From Antedon mediterranea (taxonomy: Eukaryota > Echinodermata > Crinoidea > Comatulida > Antedonidae), in NCBI RefSeq assembly GCF_964355755.1, contig NC_092677.1:1183001-1247000 (forward strand): a DNA stretch of 64,000 nt. Direction: 5' to 3'. Each line of letters begins with the position of its first letter. The stretch's first letter is position 1. A program made the translations under genes and the position numbers. Positions 23,146 to 35,400 of the stretch are shown here, in pieces. The notes under the pieces are model-generated. The model was not told where the DNA came from and did no database searches. It was given only the letters and a program-made list of their open reading frames with translations.

Positions 23146-23307
23146 TAGATAACATGATAAAACCAGTGTATGTCACAGGTACAAAGTAATTTATGTTGTA
23201 TGTTGCCGTTTAGGCGTGGGGAGTATAATACGTGTTCATTATTCATTTGTTTTTTATTCTAATTTATAGGGTGTGTATTTTCAATAGCCTGCCTACAGTA
23301 TAACAGT

Positions 23308-26300
23308 ATGTTTACAAAAATAAATGTGTGTTTCATCCTTATTAACGGTACGTTTATTGATGGAGCTACAATGTAAACTTGTTCAATGGTTTAAGTAGAA
23401 TAACATTTCGAAATACAGGTATATATTTCTTGATTGACAATAGTGGGTTGATTAGTAATAGTTACTGATTTTCATAACTAGACGTAAAGTAAGAGCTTAT
23501 TAAAATGTGCACAATAAATTATTTAAATAATTAAAAATTGATTAATAATTTTCTCCTAGTTTTATTTAGCACATGTACTGGTGTTACTGTAACTATTGAC
23601 AGCTTGGGAGATGTGATTGAAGGATCTGAAACGAAAATGATATGTAACTACAGTCCTACAACTGGTAGCACTGTTATCATATCATGGCGAAATGTCACAG
23701 GAGGGGCATCTGAATCTATAGCAACAACTATTGGGGGTGGAACTAAAACAGTGCAGCCTGCCTACAGTTCTATTTTTAGTCTCGATCCAAATGATGATAG
23801 ACTTCTTGTGATTGCTAACACGTTACGTAGTTACAGAGGTGATTATGAATGTGAGGTTAATAATCTTGATAATCCTCCAATTGACACGGATGTAGTTACT
23901 CTGAATGTTATATGTAAGTTCATTTTATTGTGCAGGAACTATAATTATCTATCTTGTGAAATTCAGAAAATTATAAATAGGCATATTAACTGTATTTTGA
24001 TTACTTTTATTGTTTCTTAAAATATATAAAATATAAGCTTCTAATTAAAAGTGAAATGATTAGGCCTAATAGTTTACTTTTTTGTGGTTTAGTTTACGAT
24101 TGTGGCTATTAATCCCCTATTAATACGTAATGACTTATGTTGTTAATTACTTGATATTTTTAGCATATTTAGTTACTTAGTACAACACTAGATATCATCT
24201 TTAATCAAATGTATGGGGTAGAACCGTTATGTCATCATTTGAGTATCTCATTCTTGACTTACAGATATAGAGGACCCAGTATTAAGTTTTACTACACCTA
24301 TGAATGAGGGTGATCCAGTAGCATTGTCATGTGATGTTGTTTCTAAACCAAATTCTCAGTTAACATTTAAGAAAGATGGATCCATTTTACAGCAAGGAGG
24401 CTCGTCTACTTACACCTTCACTGCGGATCGGAACGATCAAGGGAGTTATACATGTGAGGCAAGTAACAGTGCTGGTACTAAAGCTACTGCTGGTCAGGTT
24501 CTATATGTGTATTGTAAGTGCCTCTATATCATTCACATTTAACTAAAATCCTAAAGAACCATTTCTGCATTAAACTTTGTTTAAATTCTAATTTAACTGT
24601 AATCTATAGATTCTAATTCAACTGTAATCTATATATTATAATATAACTGTAATCTGGATTCTAATTTAACTGTAATCTATATATTATAATATAACTGTAA
24701 TCTGGATTCTAATTTAACTGTAATCTATATATAATATAACTGTAATCTGTATTCTAATTTAACTGTAATCTATATATTATAATATAACTGTAATCTGGAT
24801 TCTAATTTAACTGTAATCTATATATTATAATATAACTGTAATCTGGATTCTAATTTAACTGTAATCTATATATTATAATATAACTGTAATCTGGATTCTA
24901 ATTTAACTGTTATCTATATATTATAATATGACTGTAATCTGGATTCTAATTTAACTGTAATCTATATATTATAATATAACTGTAATCTGGATTCTAATTT
25001 AACTGTAATCTATATATTATAATATAACTGTAATCTGGATTCTAATTTAACTGTAATCTATATATTATAATATAACTGTAATCTGGATTCTAATTTAACT
25101 GTAATCTATATATTATAATCTGTAATCTATAGATTGTAATTTAAATGTAATCTAGATTCCAATGTAACTGTTAATTGTATTAGTTTTGAATGTGTACTGT
25201 ATTATCAAACTATAAAGATATAATGTGTGATGGAGGTGTGCTTGGGGTAAAAACAGCAATTTACCAAAAATAATAATTAAAGATTTTTTTTTCTAAAAAC
25301 ACAAACTCGAAAAATTATTCGGCATAAATATTTTTTAAAGATTTTTTTTTATAAATAAATATGCATTTCCAACAATAATTATTTAACGTTTAAATTAGTC
25401 GCTCCTGAAATTACACCACTAGAAGACATTGAAGTTTCCCGAGGAGAAACTGTTGTGATAAGCTTTGTCGTAGAGGCCAGACCAACTGCTAACTATGAAT
25501 GGTTATCACAAGGAGCAACTGACATTGATAACGACCCAGAAACATTCACATTTGTTGCTTCAAACACCATTGGTGATGTGTATACTGTGACGTTGAATGC
25601 AAGTAATGAGGTGGCAGCAAGACAGTGTTCAGTACAAGTCACTGTTGTAGGTAAGATAAGGTATAACTGGTCTCTCAACAATGTATTCATATACAAAAGT
25701 AATGTTTAAATATTCAAATCAAATCTATATTTATTTTCATACAACAACGACTTTAATAATTATGATATAAGATTTTGTAATAAAACTTCATATTCCTCAA
25801 TAAAAGTACCTTATTTCAACCATGGAGGAAATTCGTTCACTTTTAACGTAACATTAGATTTACTAGACCTAAGAAATGGAACTCACTTCCTAAAAACATC
25901 ACAGATTTATCTACCAAACGCATTTCTATTTTAAAAAGATTGTCTATTTAAACTATAATGTTGGAAACGAATGACAATAAAGAACAGATTTTATTAATTT
26001 TTTTAGATTTAGTTTAGGCCTATTTTGTAGTGACGTTTGTGATGCACTTTTAGAAAACTGTGCTTCATTCACTATTTAGCAACTTTAATTTCGATATGAG
26101 ATATGTTTAAAAAAAAATACAAATACTTGGGGAGGTATTAATAGCGATGTTAAATGTAGGTTATCCGTTAAAAGTGATAGTTTTGTTACGTTGCCTGTTT
26201 CTATAATCAAGTATCTTTTTTTTTTTCAGAAAAGAATACACAAACTGTAAAAGTAGAACCTGATACAATTAAAGTTGGTGAAAACGCAACGTTGACGTGT

Positions 26301-28857
26301 AACTATACAGTTGATTTAGGAGATTTATTGCATCAACTTGACTGGTATAGAGCCGATGCTGACGGCAATCAAGTAGGCAATGTTCTAGTGTCTAAAACAA
26401 GAAAAACGGTAAATGGTCGTTATATATTGTCTACCGATAATGATCTTATAATAACCAATGTTGAAGTAAATGATGACGGTAACTATCTGTGCAGAATTGA
26501 AACAGTTCTTGGACTATATGCTAGTAACAACAATACACTTACAGTACCATGTAAGTACTTAAAAATTCGTCAGCTACTAAAAACTCCATATCCGCCAATT
26601 ATTTAGGCCCATATTCATGGATTGCCAAGTGAGACAGTCAATGCGTGTCACAGTACAAACACAAGATGCTCTTATCTGTTGTACAATGTATTAAAAAGTA
26701 GAGTTTAAAATGTTGTGAGCAAAATCTTGACATCTGACAGGATATAAACACAGATTTGTGTATGCACAATTGACTATTGTATACTACTGGGTACTACTGG
26801 GTACTACTTGGGTGCTTAGCGTCAAATAATGTACGCTAATTAGACGAATAGTTTAAACCCAAAAACCATATATTTTTAGACGAATAAGCCGAATTCTATT
26901 GACTGTACTAAAATTGTGGTATAAATTTCATTTTGAATTACAGACCTAGAAGAACCTGTTCTAAATCCAACCGATATATTCGTCAAGAAAACAAAAACGG
27001 CAACTTTCACATGTAATTTGCCGTCTGGTATTCCAACACCAATTAACATGACGTGGTTAAAATATTGCGACATATTAGATGTGTCTGATACAGATAAATA
27101 TCCGCAATCTAGTACGACATTAATAATTAGTAATGTAAATGAAATAGATGAAGGAATGTATAAGTGTAGAGCTGAGAATGCTGCATACAGCGGAACGGAA
27201 GGACAACTTAGCAATACAGGTAAACTCTGTAAATTAGTACAAAATGAAATTTATCTATTAGTAATAATAGAACGAGACAATAAGCGAAGGAAATATGAAA
27301 GCGAGATAACTTGATTGGTGTTTAGTGGTGTTAGAATTGAGCTAATTTTGAGCTTTCGAATTGCGAAGACCGAGCCCTGTAATAGGACCAACAAAATAGA
27401 CATGCCAATGTTAATTCCTTGTGCGCGGTGCTACACAAGTTTTTGTTTCTAGATCAAATTAGCCAAATCAATGCGTAGATCGTATTTCTATTTGTAAATT
27501 TATATTTTAAGTTAAGGGTGCTACAGATCAAAAACCTTTGCTTGTTTGTGGTTATCCTGTTTTTCACACTTTTATTTTTACCTCGTTTAATATTATTATA
27601 TAGTTATGAAATTTTGTGTGAAAAACAAAGAATACTCAGACTGATCTGATGTAATGAAAACCACTGAATTTTCTTTCTTAGTTTTAAGCAGAGAAGATGA
27701 ACATAAGCACTCAACTGGACTTGTTGTTGGAATGACGTTTGTCGGTGTGTTTATTGGCTGTATGTTAAGTCTGCTTACATTCTTCGTTATCAAAAAACTA
27801 TGACCGGCAAAGGTACAAACAAGTTGAGATTAATTTATTTTACACTTTTTAATGTCTAACCATCACATTTATTTTATAGTAATTATGTGTGAGTCGCATT
27901 TTATAACAGTGTTCATTTGTTTGTTTAAGGTATCTTCAACAAGTGACAACCAATCTGGGGTAAGGAAAGAGCAAGTGATTGTTTCCCTAATTTTTAAAAT
28001 CACGCTTTAATATCTCATGTTTACCGTGAAATACATCATATTTTAATCTTTCTCTTTACATGAAATTACTATAACAACAATAGGAAACAATTACAAACTT
28101 CATTGATATGTAATGATTGGATATCATTTGTAATTTAATTTACCTTTTATTTTGCTGGTACAACAATTCGCAATGCGTGATGTATTTGTAATCGTAATCC
28201 ATAATGGTATATGCAAATATTCCATGTAAGTCAGGATGTGAATTGGTAGTTTGAATAAATAAATAACATGTCGTCGTCTGCGCATGCCTAGTAGCATTAT
28301 ATATATTGTTTGAAGGTTTTTTTCTCACTCCTGAGGACGATCAAAGCATATTGATCGAAACGTGGAAAAACTCAACAGTTCTTTTCAGAACTAATATACG
28401 TGGTGTACCGCAACATTTATATCAACATTATATATAATAGTAATGCTATTTTAAATATCAATTAAAAGATCGTATAAAATAAAAATAGGAAGCCCACGAA
28501 AGAGAAAACAAAGGCATTATCGTTAGAATCGATGTCAGCTTTCAATCACACTCATTATTAGACCACGCAGCACTACCATTAATAAAAAAAGACCTTATAA
28601 AATATTTTTAACGTCATAATCGACACCTTATCGTCATCGATGCAATAAACAATATAGACCTAATGTGAAAACTGTTTAACAATCAGCGCAAAACAATCAA
28701 TATTGTTTTCTTCCTCAAATTGTTATAATACATGATGTTTTTTTTATCGTAGGAATACACAACTTATGTTGGTGAGATGAATCAAAGTACCAGTCACACG
28801 TACGAAGAATTGCAGAAAAAGGATACAAATCAAGTATACGAGAATGTAAAAACTTAG
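23308..28857 (+). CDS. R4: five-Ig receptor with ITAM-like tail behind an in-frame stop
   Basis: Exons are 23308-23347 (signal MFTKINVCFILIN), 23560-23913 (V), 24265-24513 (I-set), 25399-25650 (Ig-like lacking the first Cys: VVISF), 26230-26550 (V: LTC, LDWYRAD, DDGNYLC), 26944-27219 (Ig2 type), 27682-27812 (TM), 27930-27959 (linker) and 28753-28857 (tail). All phases join. The TM is GLVVGMTFVGVFIGCMLSLL. TGA at 27801-27803, after VIKKL, interrupts the frame; a CGA-to-TGA change would explain it. Translation to that stop gives about 537 residues with a five-residue tail. The downstream tail exon is intact: TYEELQ, eight residues, then YENV. There is no stalk exon. Ig2 here uses an ordinary GTAAAC donor. 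It is either a recent nonsense allele or a decoy isoform. Confidence 0.75.
24586..25130. repeat. About 48-bp tandem repeat in an R4 intron
   Basis: Roughly ten or eleven tandem copies of a unit combining CTGTAATCTATATATTATAA and TATAACTGTAATCTGGATTC, then TAATTTAA. Copies are very similar. It lies wholly between the second and third Ig exons of R4 and has no coding potential. Confidence 0.9.
25790..25990 (+). mobile_element. Non-LTR retrotransposon C-terminal fragment in an R4 intron
   Basis: It reads RKWNSLPKNITDLSTKRI and then a basic stretch and a stop. This is the WNSLP...I...S..K signature at the ORF2 C-terminus of non-LTR elements. It is short, 5'-truncated and decayed. Confidence 0.55.
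28280..28430 (+). mobile_element. Retroelement piece with a hammerhead-like core
   Basis: CTGAGGACGATCAA (from 28331), AGCATA and TTGATCGAAACG make a short stem flanked by CTGANGA and GAAAC, the strands of a hammerhead ribozyme core. Such motifs are known in Penelope-like elements. Here the base after CTGAGGA is C, not the usual G that pairs at 10.1-11.1, so activity is doubtful. It lies in the last R4 intron. Confidence 0.35.
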
Positions 28858-31800
28858 AGAGAGAGAGAAAATAAATATAGTTTAATTTAAAACGAACTTA
28901 CAGAACATATCCAAACAATTAGACTAAATAGAACAACCCTATATTCAACAGATTAGAAAACGGAAATCACAATGCCATGTTAGAATGATAACTAACCAAA
29001 CAACTTAGAAATAACGTATTACTCAGACATGAGTATATTTTGTGGCTACCTAACCGAATAAACCAATAGTCGTAATATATAGAGTAGTCTGGGTTCCAGA
29101 CGGAGTTTTGTCTTAATATTAGTTAAAAGATAAATATTTTGGCACATATGGCGTTTCATACGTATACTACTTGATTTTGGATACTCCGTCTGGGGAAACA
29201 CGCACAAGTCACGTGGTTTGACACCAAGAATTCTTGGTGCATACGATTATCCGGTTGACTAGTTTCAGCTGCATGCGATTGGCTACTCTCTCGTACACTG
29301 TTTAAATATTCATATTTAAGAATTTCAAAGACTCAACAACTAAGATGATGCGCATGCGCTATGTTACGTTTAGACAATGTGTACTTGGGTACATTTATGA
29401 AAGTTCTGAAGGCTAGAAATTATTTTATATGCCTAGTAGTCTGGTAAACATTTGATGGGATCTTTGAAACATAAAAACTCGTCTTGATATATGATAGGCT
29501 AGCTTCTCCGCAAATCAAACATTGAATGGATCATTTATTACGCGGAGATAATTTTGATTTAATTCCCACCCAGACCCTGTCCTGTTCTGTGTGGTGGTGT
29601 AGCCCTGTTGTGTGCCGGTGGTATGTAGGCCTACTTCATTGGCGTTTTATTTGGCAGGTCATACGTGCGAGTTGAGTAGGACCTACGAAAGAGGCCTAGG
29701 CCAAGGACTAAACAATTATTTAATAAACAAAACAACTTGGCATTACTATTTTATATTTCAACAGTCTCGATAGTACATTAAGCACTGGTAGGCCTACGTA
29801 CTCGATCTCTTTCATTTTGAAACAAAATGATCATTGGTTGATTCGAAATCCATATTTACATACCGCCCGCCCCATATAGCCAAATACGGTATGATAACCT
29901 ACGTCATTCTTATCGTATGTTTGCGGTCTGCAAATCGATTTCTATACGTGTTTCACAAGTCTGTATTTTCAGACAAAAATCGCGGTCGAAATAAAAACAA
30001 ATAAATTAAAAAAAAAGATAATACAGACTTGGGGCAAGTCTATATATAGAGTTGCGATTCTAAAAGATGACAACATTTTCCTACACGATAATGAACTAGT
30101 CCACCCCGCCCCTCGTTCTAAGTTTATATGTAGGCTACTGTTACACGTAAGCTTCCAACTTTAGAAATTACTTAGTGCTGGCCCAAATCATTATGTTATA
30201 CGTAAGCTTTCAATTTTTAAAAATTGCTTAATGTTAGGTCAAAACATTATGTCGTATGTGCAATTTTCCCACTCAAACTCACAATATACCAGGTAAACTT
30301 TATGTTTTTGCTTTGTTATTAAAATACATGGGAATTTTGAAAGTTCATTAGCTTTGTTTTGTTTCGTCTTTATTTTCAAAATAACTGTATAATAATGAAA
30401 TGATATAAATAATAATAATTCGATATTTTTATCAGTAATAATCTTTGACGATGCAGCTAGAATTTTTCTAAAAAGATCATATAAAATAATTCTTAAATAA
30501 AAATAATGTTCTTTTAAAGCAAAACAATCTTACCTTCATTTAAAGGCAAACATTCAATTAATATCCAAAAGAAAATAAATCGAAGTAATACATCCATAGG
30601 CAAACTGGTAAAATAAAATCCAAGTAATATATCCACAAGCAAACTGGTTAAATAAAATCCAATATATCCACTGGGTTCACTGGCAAACTGGTAAGATAAA
30701 TCCAAGTTATCCACAGGCAACCTTGTAACATAAAAAGTAGTATATCCACCGGTAAAATGGTATCATATTGGCTTCTTGAATCCAATGACAAATCCACATA
30801 CAAATTGTGAACTTGAATCGAAGTACTGTACCGCTTGTTGGTCCTCTTGATTATGCTTACTGAAAATAACCAGGTAAGCCAAGCCTTTGTGGTAGACATC
30901 TGTTTATGCAAATGAACAACGCAGTTCGAATACTATAAAGTATGTTAACCTGAGAAACACTGGATTCTCTGTAAATAAATGTTTGATGTGCAATGATCGT
31001 TTTCCAGTCTGTCTGCGGCATCTTGCGGAAGATCGAAAATTATAGAGAAATCATGGTACACGTACCATGATGAGGAAGGCATCGCCAAGACCTTCAACAA
31101 TAATTAAAAACCTTTCTGACCTTTGATCCGAAATTCATAAACACCCTAGACCCCAAGTAGACATTAACTTATTATTTTAAGGGTATTGTATCTTAAAATA
31201 GTAAACTACACTTTTGGTATCCAATAAATTGTCTGGGTGTCTCCTGAATTGGTGATGGCCGTAAAATGTATTTGGAGGAAAGTGTCTTGACAGTGTTTGA
31301 TATAGAATAGGGGTGTCCCTTTAATAGGATGTCTCTTTAATATGGGTGTCATTTTAATTGGGTGTCCATTTAATAGGTGTGTGCTTTTATTAGGGTTTCC
31401 CCTTAATCGGGTATCCCTTTAATAGGGGTGTATTTTTAATAAATGTGTCATTTTAATAGGAGTACCCCTTTAATAGGGGTGTCCCTTTAATAGGGGTGTC
31501 CCTTTAATAAGGGGTGTCCCTTTAATAAGGGGTGTCCCTTTAATAATGGTGTCCCAAAGAAGGGCTTCTACAGCACTAGCACATTGGCACTAGAAAGTTC
31601 CTGAGTGTTCTTACATTGATACATTCAAGAAAATCAGGAGAGTGTACCGACTAGGTACATTTATAAATAAACCAGGAAAGACATTTCAGATAGCACGCGA
31701 TACCTAATAAGAACTATTTTATATGTTATATATGGTTATTTTTTTGTTTAGTTGTTATAATTGGCATAAAGTGTCTTTTGTAAATGTGTCAAAGACAACG

Positions 31801-32471
31801 ATCCGTATGATACCTTATGAAAACAACAACGTGCATGTTTACATATCAGTGATTTCACAACAGTGTAATGCGGGACCAACTTGAAATGTAACAGTACAGT
31901 TGGTGTTTATTATTTCATTTTTATTATACAAATTTAATTATTCATGAATGTTATATAAAAATGTCAACGCTTTCATATTTTGCAAGCATAGTCTTGCACT
32001 GTCTTCTTTTTTTTCAGATTAAAACAATATGCCTTTTCACTGGAAAATTCCTTAATAAGTAAACATATAATATTACTACACAGGTACATGTGTATATATA
32101 CACAAGGTTTAGTGGTGAAAACAATGGCAGTATTCAAGATTGCTTTCTTATGCTATTTTGTTGACTAAATGGAGTCTGGAACACATTAATTCAAATAGTA
32201 CCACAAATGTCTTGCAAGAGGCGCTCAAAACAGAGATCTAGCAAGGCAATCTAAGTTGATTTATAACCGTTGTGTACAGTGGATGAATTATATCTTACAA
32301 ATCAGGAATAAATTTGTGACTATGCAGATGAGCGCGTTCTAACAAGTAATTATTGAATCACTACATTGCTTATAATGGGTTTACTCTAACAAGCCTAACT
32401 AGTTTAATAATAATATTTATAAGGATGTGTGTATGAAATTGACGTATGACAACTAGGCCTCCTGTTAGGAA
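28858..32471. other. R4-R5 interval, no gene seen
   Basis: AT-rich sequence without recognisable exons. It contains a degenerate tandem series at 30590-30760 (GGCAAACTGGTAAAATAAAA) and the minisatellite at 31305-31555. Sequence from about 32380 to 32520 is closely similar to 12470-12600, so the R5 promoter and 5' UTR were duplicated with R3's. Confidence 0.5.
31305..31555. repeat. 17-18-bp minisatellite (CCCTTTAATAGGGGTGT)
   Basis: About fourteen imperfect tandem copies of TGTCCCTTTAATAGGGG, becoming most regular at 31460-31555. It is intergenic and non-coding. Confidence 0.85.
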
Positions 32472-35400
32472 ATGTTTCCAGAAAATAAAGATATCTGTTT
32501 GGTTAGCATCCTCCTTCATGGTAAGTACAGAGTGACCAATTGCACTATCTTACGAATGTTTGATAACACCCTTGGTTAGTTATAGCCACTCGATGCTGGA
32601 ACACGGTAATAAATGGGGCAGGATTTTGTGAACAGAGCATTACAGTAAGATTACACATCACCTCTATAGGGTTACATTTCATGGAATGTTCACTATTTTT
32701 CGTACAATGTTATGCAGGACTTCCAGATCAGAATCCTCAAATATCTGCCTGAGTATATTTCGCGACGTGCTGTCGGCCGTATTTTTAAAATTTTGTTTCT
32801 ATAAAATATATCCTTTAGAATTGTTTGTACAAGATAAACAGTGATGTATAGAGGATACATTTTTCAATAATATTTTGTTTTTAATTTAGTTTTATTCTGC
32901 ATTTGTTATGGAGTGTCTGTAAATATCAACAACTTAGATGATGTACACGAAGGCTCTGACACAAGAATGACATGTGCATATACAAGAGACAGTAGTACTA
33001 GTTCAAGTGACCCTATTGTGACATGGAATAAAATCACAAATGGAGTAGCAGATACAATATCAGCAACTCAGAGTGGATCTACAATCATAGAACCTTCATA
33101 CCAAGATAGATTTGACGTTGATAGAGATGATGATAGAATTCTTGTGATTACTAACACTTTGCGAATTGACAATGGCACATACCAATGTGAAGTTGTTATA
33201 TTTGATGACCCACCTGTTGATGATGATACTGTGACATTAAATGTGATATGTACGTATACGGTTAAATTCAAATATTTGTATACAGATACAAACGGTGTTA
33301 TTACTTCACATTGTATAGTCATTAGTAGAGTTTTTAATTCTTTATAATATAGTTTTAAAATATTTCAATTTTATAGTACTGTATTTATTTTTTAAATATA
33401 AAAATATTGTTTAGGCCTATATTCACTAGATCGGTACCCAATATATTGCTTTGTTTAATTTCAGTGTCAAATAACTGTTCAAATCACGCTTGTTCTAATA
33501 GAGGTGTTTGTACCCCATCTTCTAGTTCTACGGGATACACGTGTTCTTGTGCATTGTGTTTCTTTGGACAATTTTGTGATTTTTTCACTACCGGTAAAGT
33601 ACTGTAGATAACAAACCAAATTATACATTAATCCTTTTTAATGATCAAGAAAGTATATAAAACTCGATTTGTTCAAGTTTGCTTGAGTCGTACGTTAGAA
33701 TACAAATTAAAATGTTTTACTGGAACAATATGTGAAAATACAAATTTAATTCATGTACTTTACAGTATAAAATCATGTTTGTAACTAGAATACATTTACT
33801 ATTATCAGTGTCAAATGCTTGCTCCAAAAACCCATGTCAGAATGGAGGTGTATGTAACGCTGTTGGTAGTTCCTGTATTTTATTCTCATGTACCTGTCCA
33901 TCCTGTTTTAGTGGAGTATTCTGTGAAACTCGTAAGTTCTATATCTGTCTACTTGCCTTTAACACAGTTCAAATAGAAATGTAATCGTGTATTTTGCAGT
34001 ATAAAAAACATTTTTGTAGCTCAAAACCCTGAAAATAGTTTTCATGCGGTAATCGAAAATGATCTCTCGTCGCACTGCTAGTGTAGCTGCTGCAACAACA
34101 CTCACCAACCATGTAGCCGCACCTACGACGTACGTAAATAAAAACTTTATAATATATATGTTGCTTATGTTACTGAAATATTTATTTTTTGACATCCAGC
34201 AATGTACATATTATACAGGTTTAATTGTCCAGTATAAAAGCATTTTTGTAACTCGGATGCATTAATTTATTATTATCAGTGTTAAATGCTTGCTCCAGTC
34301 ATGGTTGTCAGAATGGCGGTGCCTGTGTCCCGGTTTCTGGTTCCTGTTCAGAATACACGTGTACCTGTCCATCATGTTCCAATGGAACATTCTGTGAAAT
34401 TGGTAAGTGTGTGTCTGCTTGTCGTTTTCATAGTTAACACACAAATTCATGTATTTTACAGAATAAAAGAATTTTTGTAACTCGAATAGTGCCATTGCCC
34501 TTGCCATTGCCCTTGCCCTTGCCCTTGCCTTTGCCCTCGCCCTCGCCCTCGCCCTCGCACTCGCACTCGCCCTCGCCCTCGCCCTCACCCTCGCCCTCGC
34601 CATCGCCGTCGCCGTCGACGTCGCCCTCGCCCTCGCCCTCGCTCTCGCCGTCGCCGTAGCCGTCGCCGTCGCCGTCGCCATCGCCATCGCCATCGCCATT
34701 ATTATTATTATTATTATTATTAGGATCAAATGCTTGCTCAAGTCATGGTTGTCAGAATGGAGGGTCATGTAACACTGTTGCTGGTTCATGTTCAGAATAC
34801 ACGTGTACCTGTTCATCATGTTTTAATGGAACATTCTGTGAAATTGGTAAGTATGTATTGTGTCTTCTTCATTGTCTTTTTTGTTTCACAGTTCAAATAC
34901 AAATTCAATGTTCTATCGTATATTAACTCGAACATTCATTTTTTCAGCCTCAGATGCTTGCTCCAACAACCCATGTCAGAATGGAGCTGAATGTGTCCCG
35001 GCTGCTGGTTCATGTACACACACATGTACCTGTCCATCATGTTTTACTGGAACGTACTGTGAAAATTGTAAGTTCTATAAAATATATCTGCTTGTCTTGT
35101 CTAATATAATGAAGTTTGTTACAGTCTATATATTTACGACGTTTACATTTTTCTTTCTTCTATTTTCTGTAATCTGAATATTTTCTTTCTATTTAATACC
35201 AGTGATGAGTGTTTGTTCGAGCCACGATTGTCAGAACGGCGCTACCTGCAACCAGCATTCCTGTACAGAACACACATGCACCTGTCCTACTTACTACAGT
35301 GGAACGTTCTGTGAAACTTGTAAAGTTCTATGTTTGTCTTCTTTTGTCAAATAGTTGTTTTAAGATGTGATAATAACACCCTACAGCCTCTCGTTGCGAA

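Larger units (their letters stand above)
19780..23307. other. R3-R4 interval with two MITEs
   Basis: Apart from the minisatellite at 20543 and the two inverted-repeat elements listed separately, I see no coding exon. A small possible exon at 20348 (CTATCAGCAA between TTTCAG and GTAAGT) cannot be placed in a gene. The 3' end of R3 must lie here or be missing. 22600-22672 may be a noncoding first exon of R4. Confidence 0.4.

Noticed and set aside
34262-34819. 185-codon minus-strand frame rich in Ala and Arg
   Set aside because: Translation of the hexanucleotide microsatellite plus antisense of two EGF exons.
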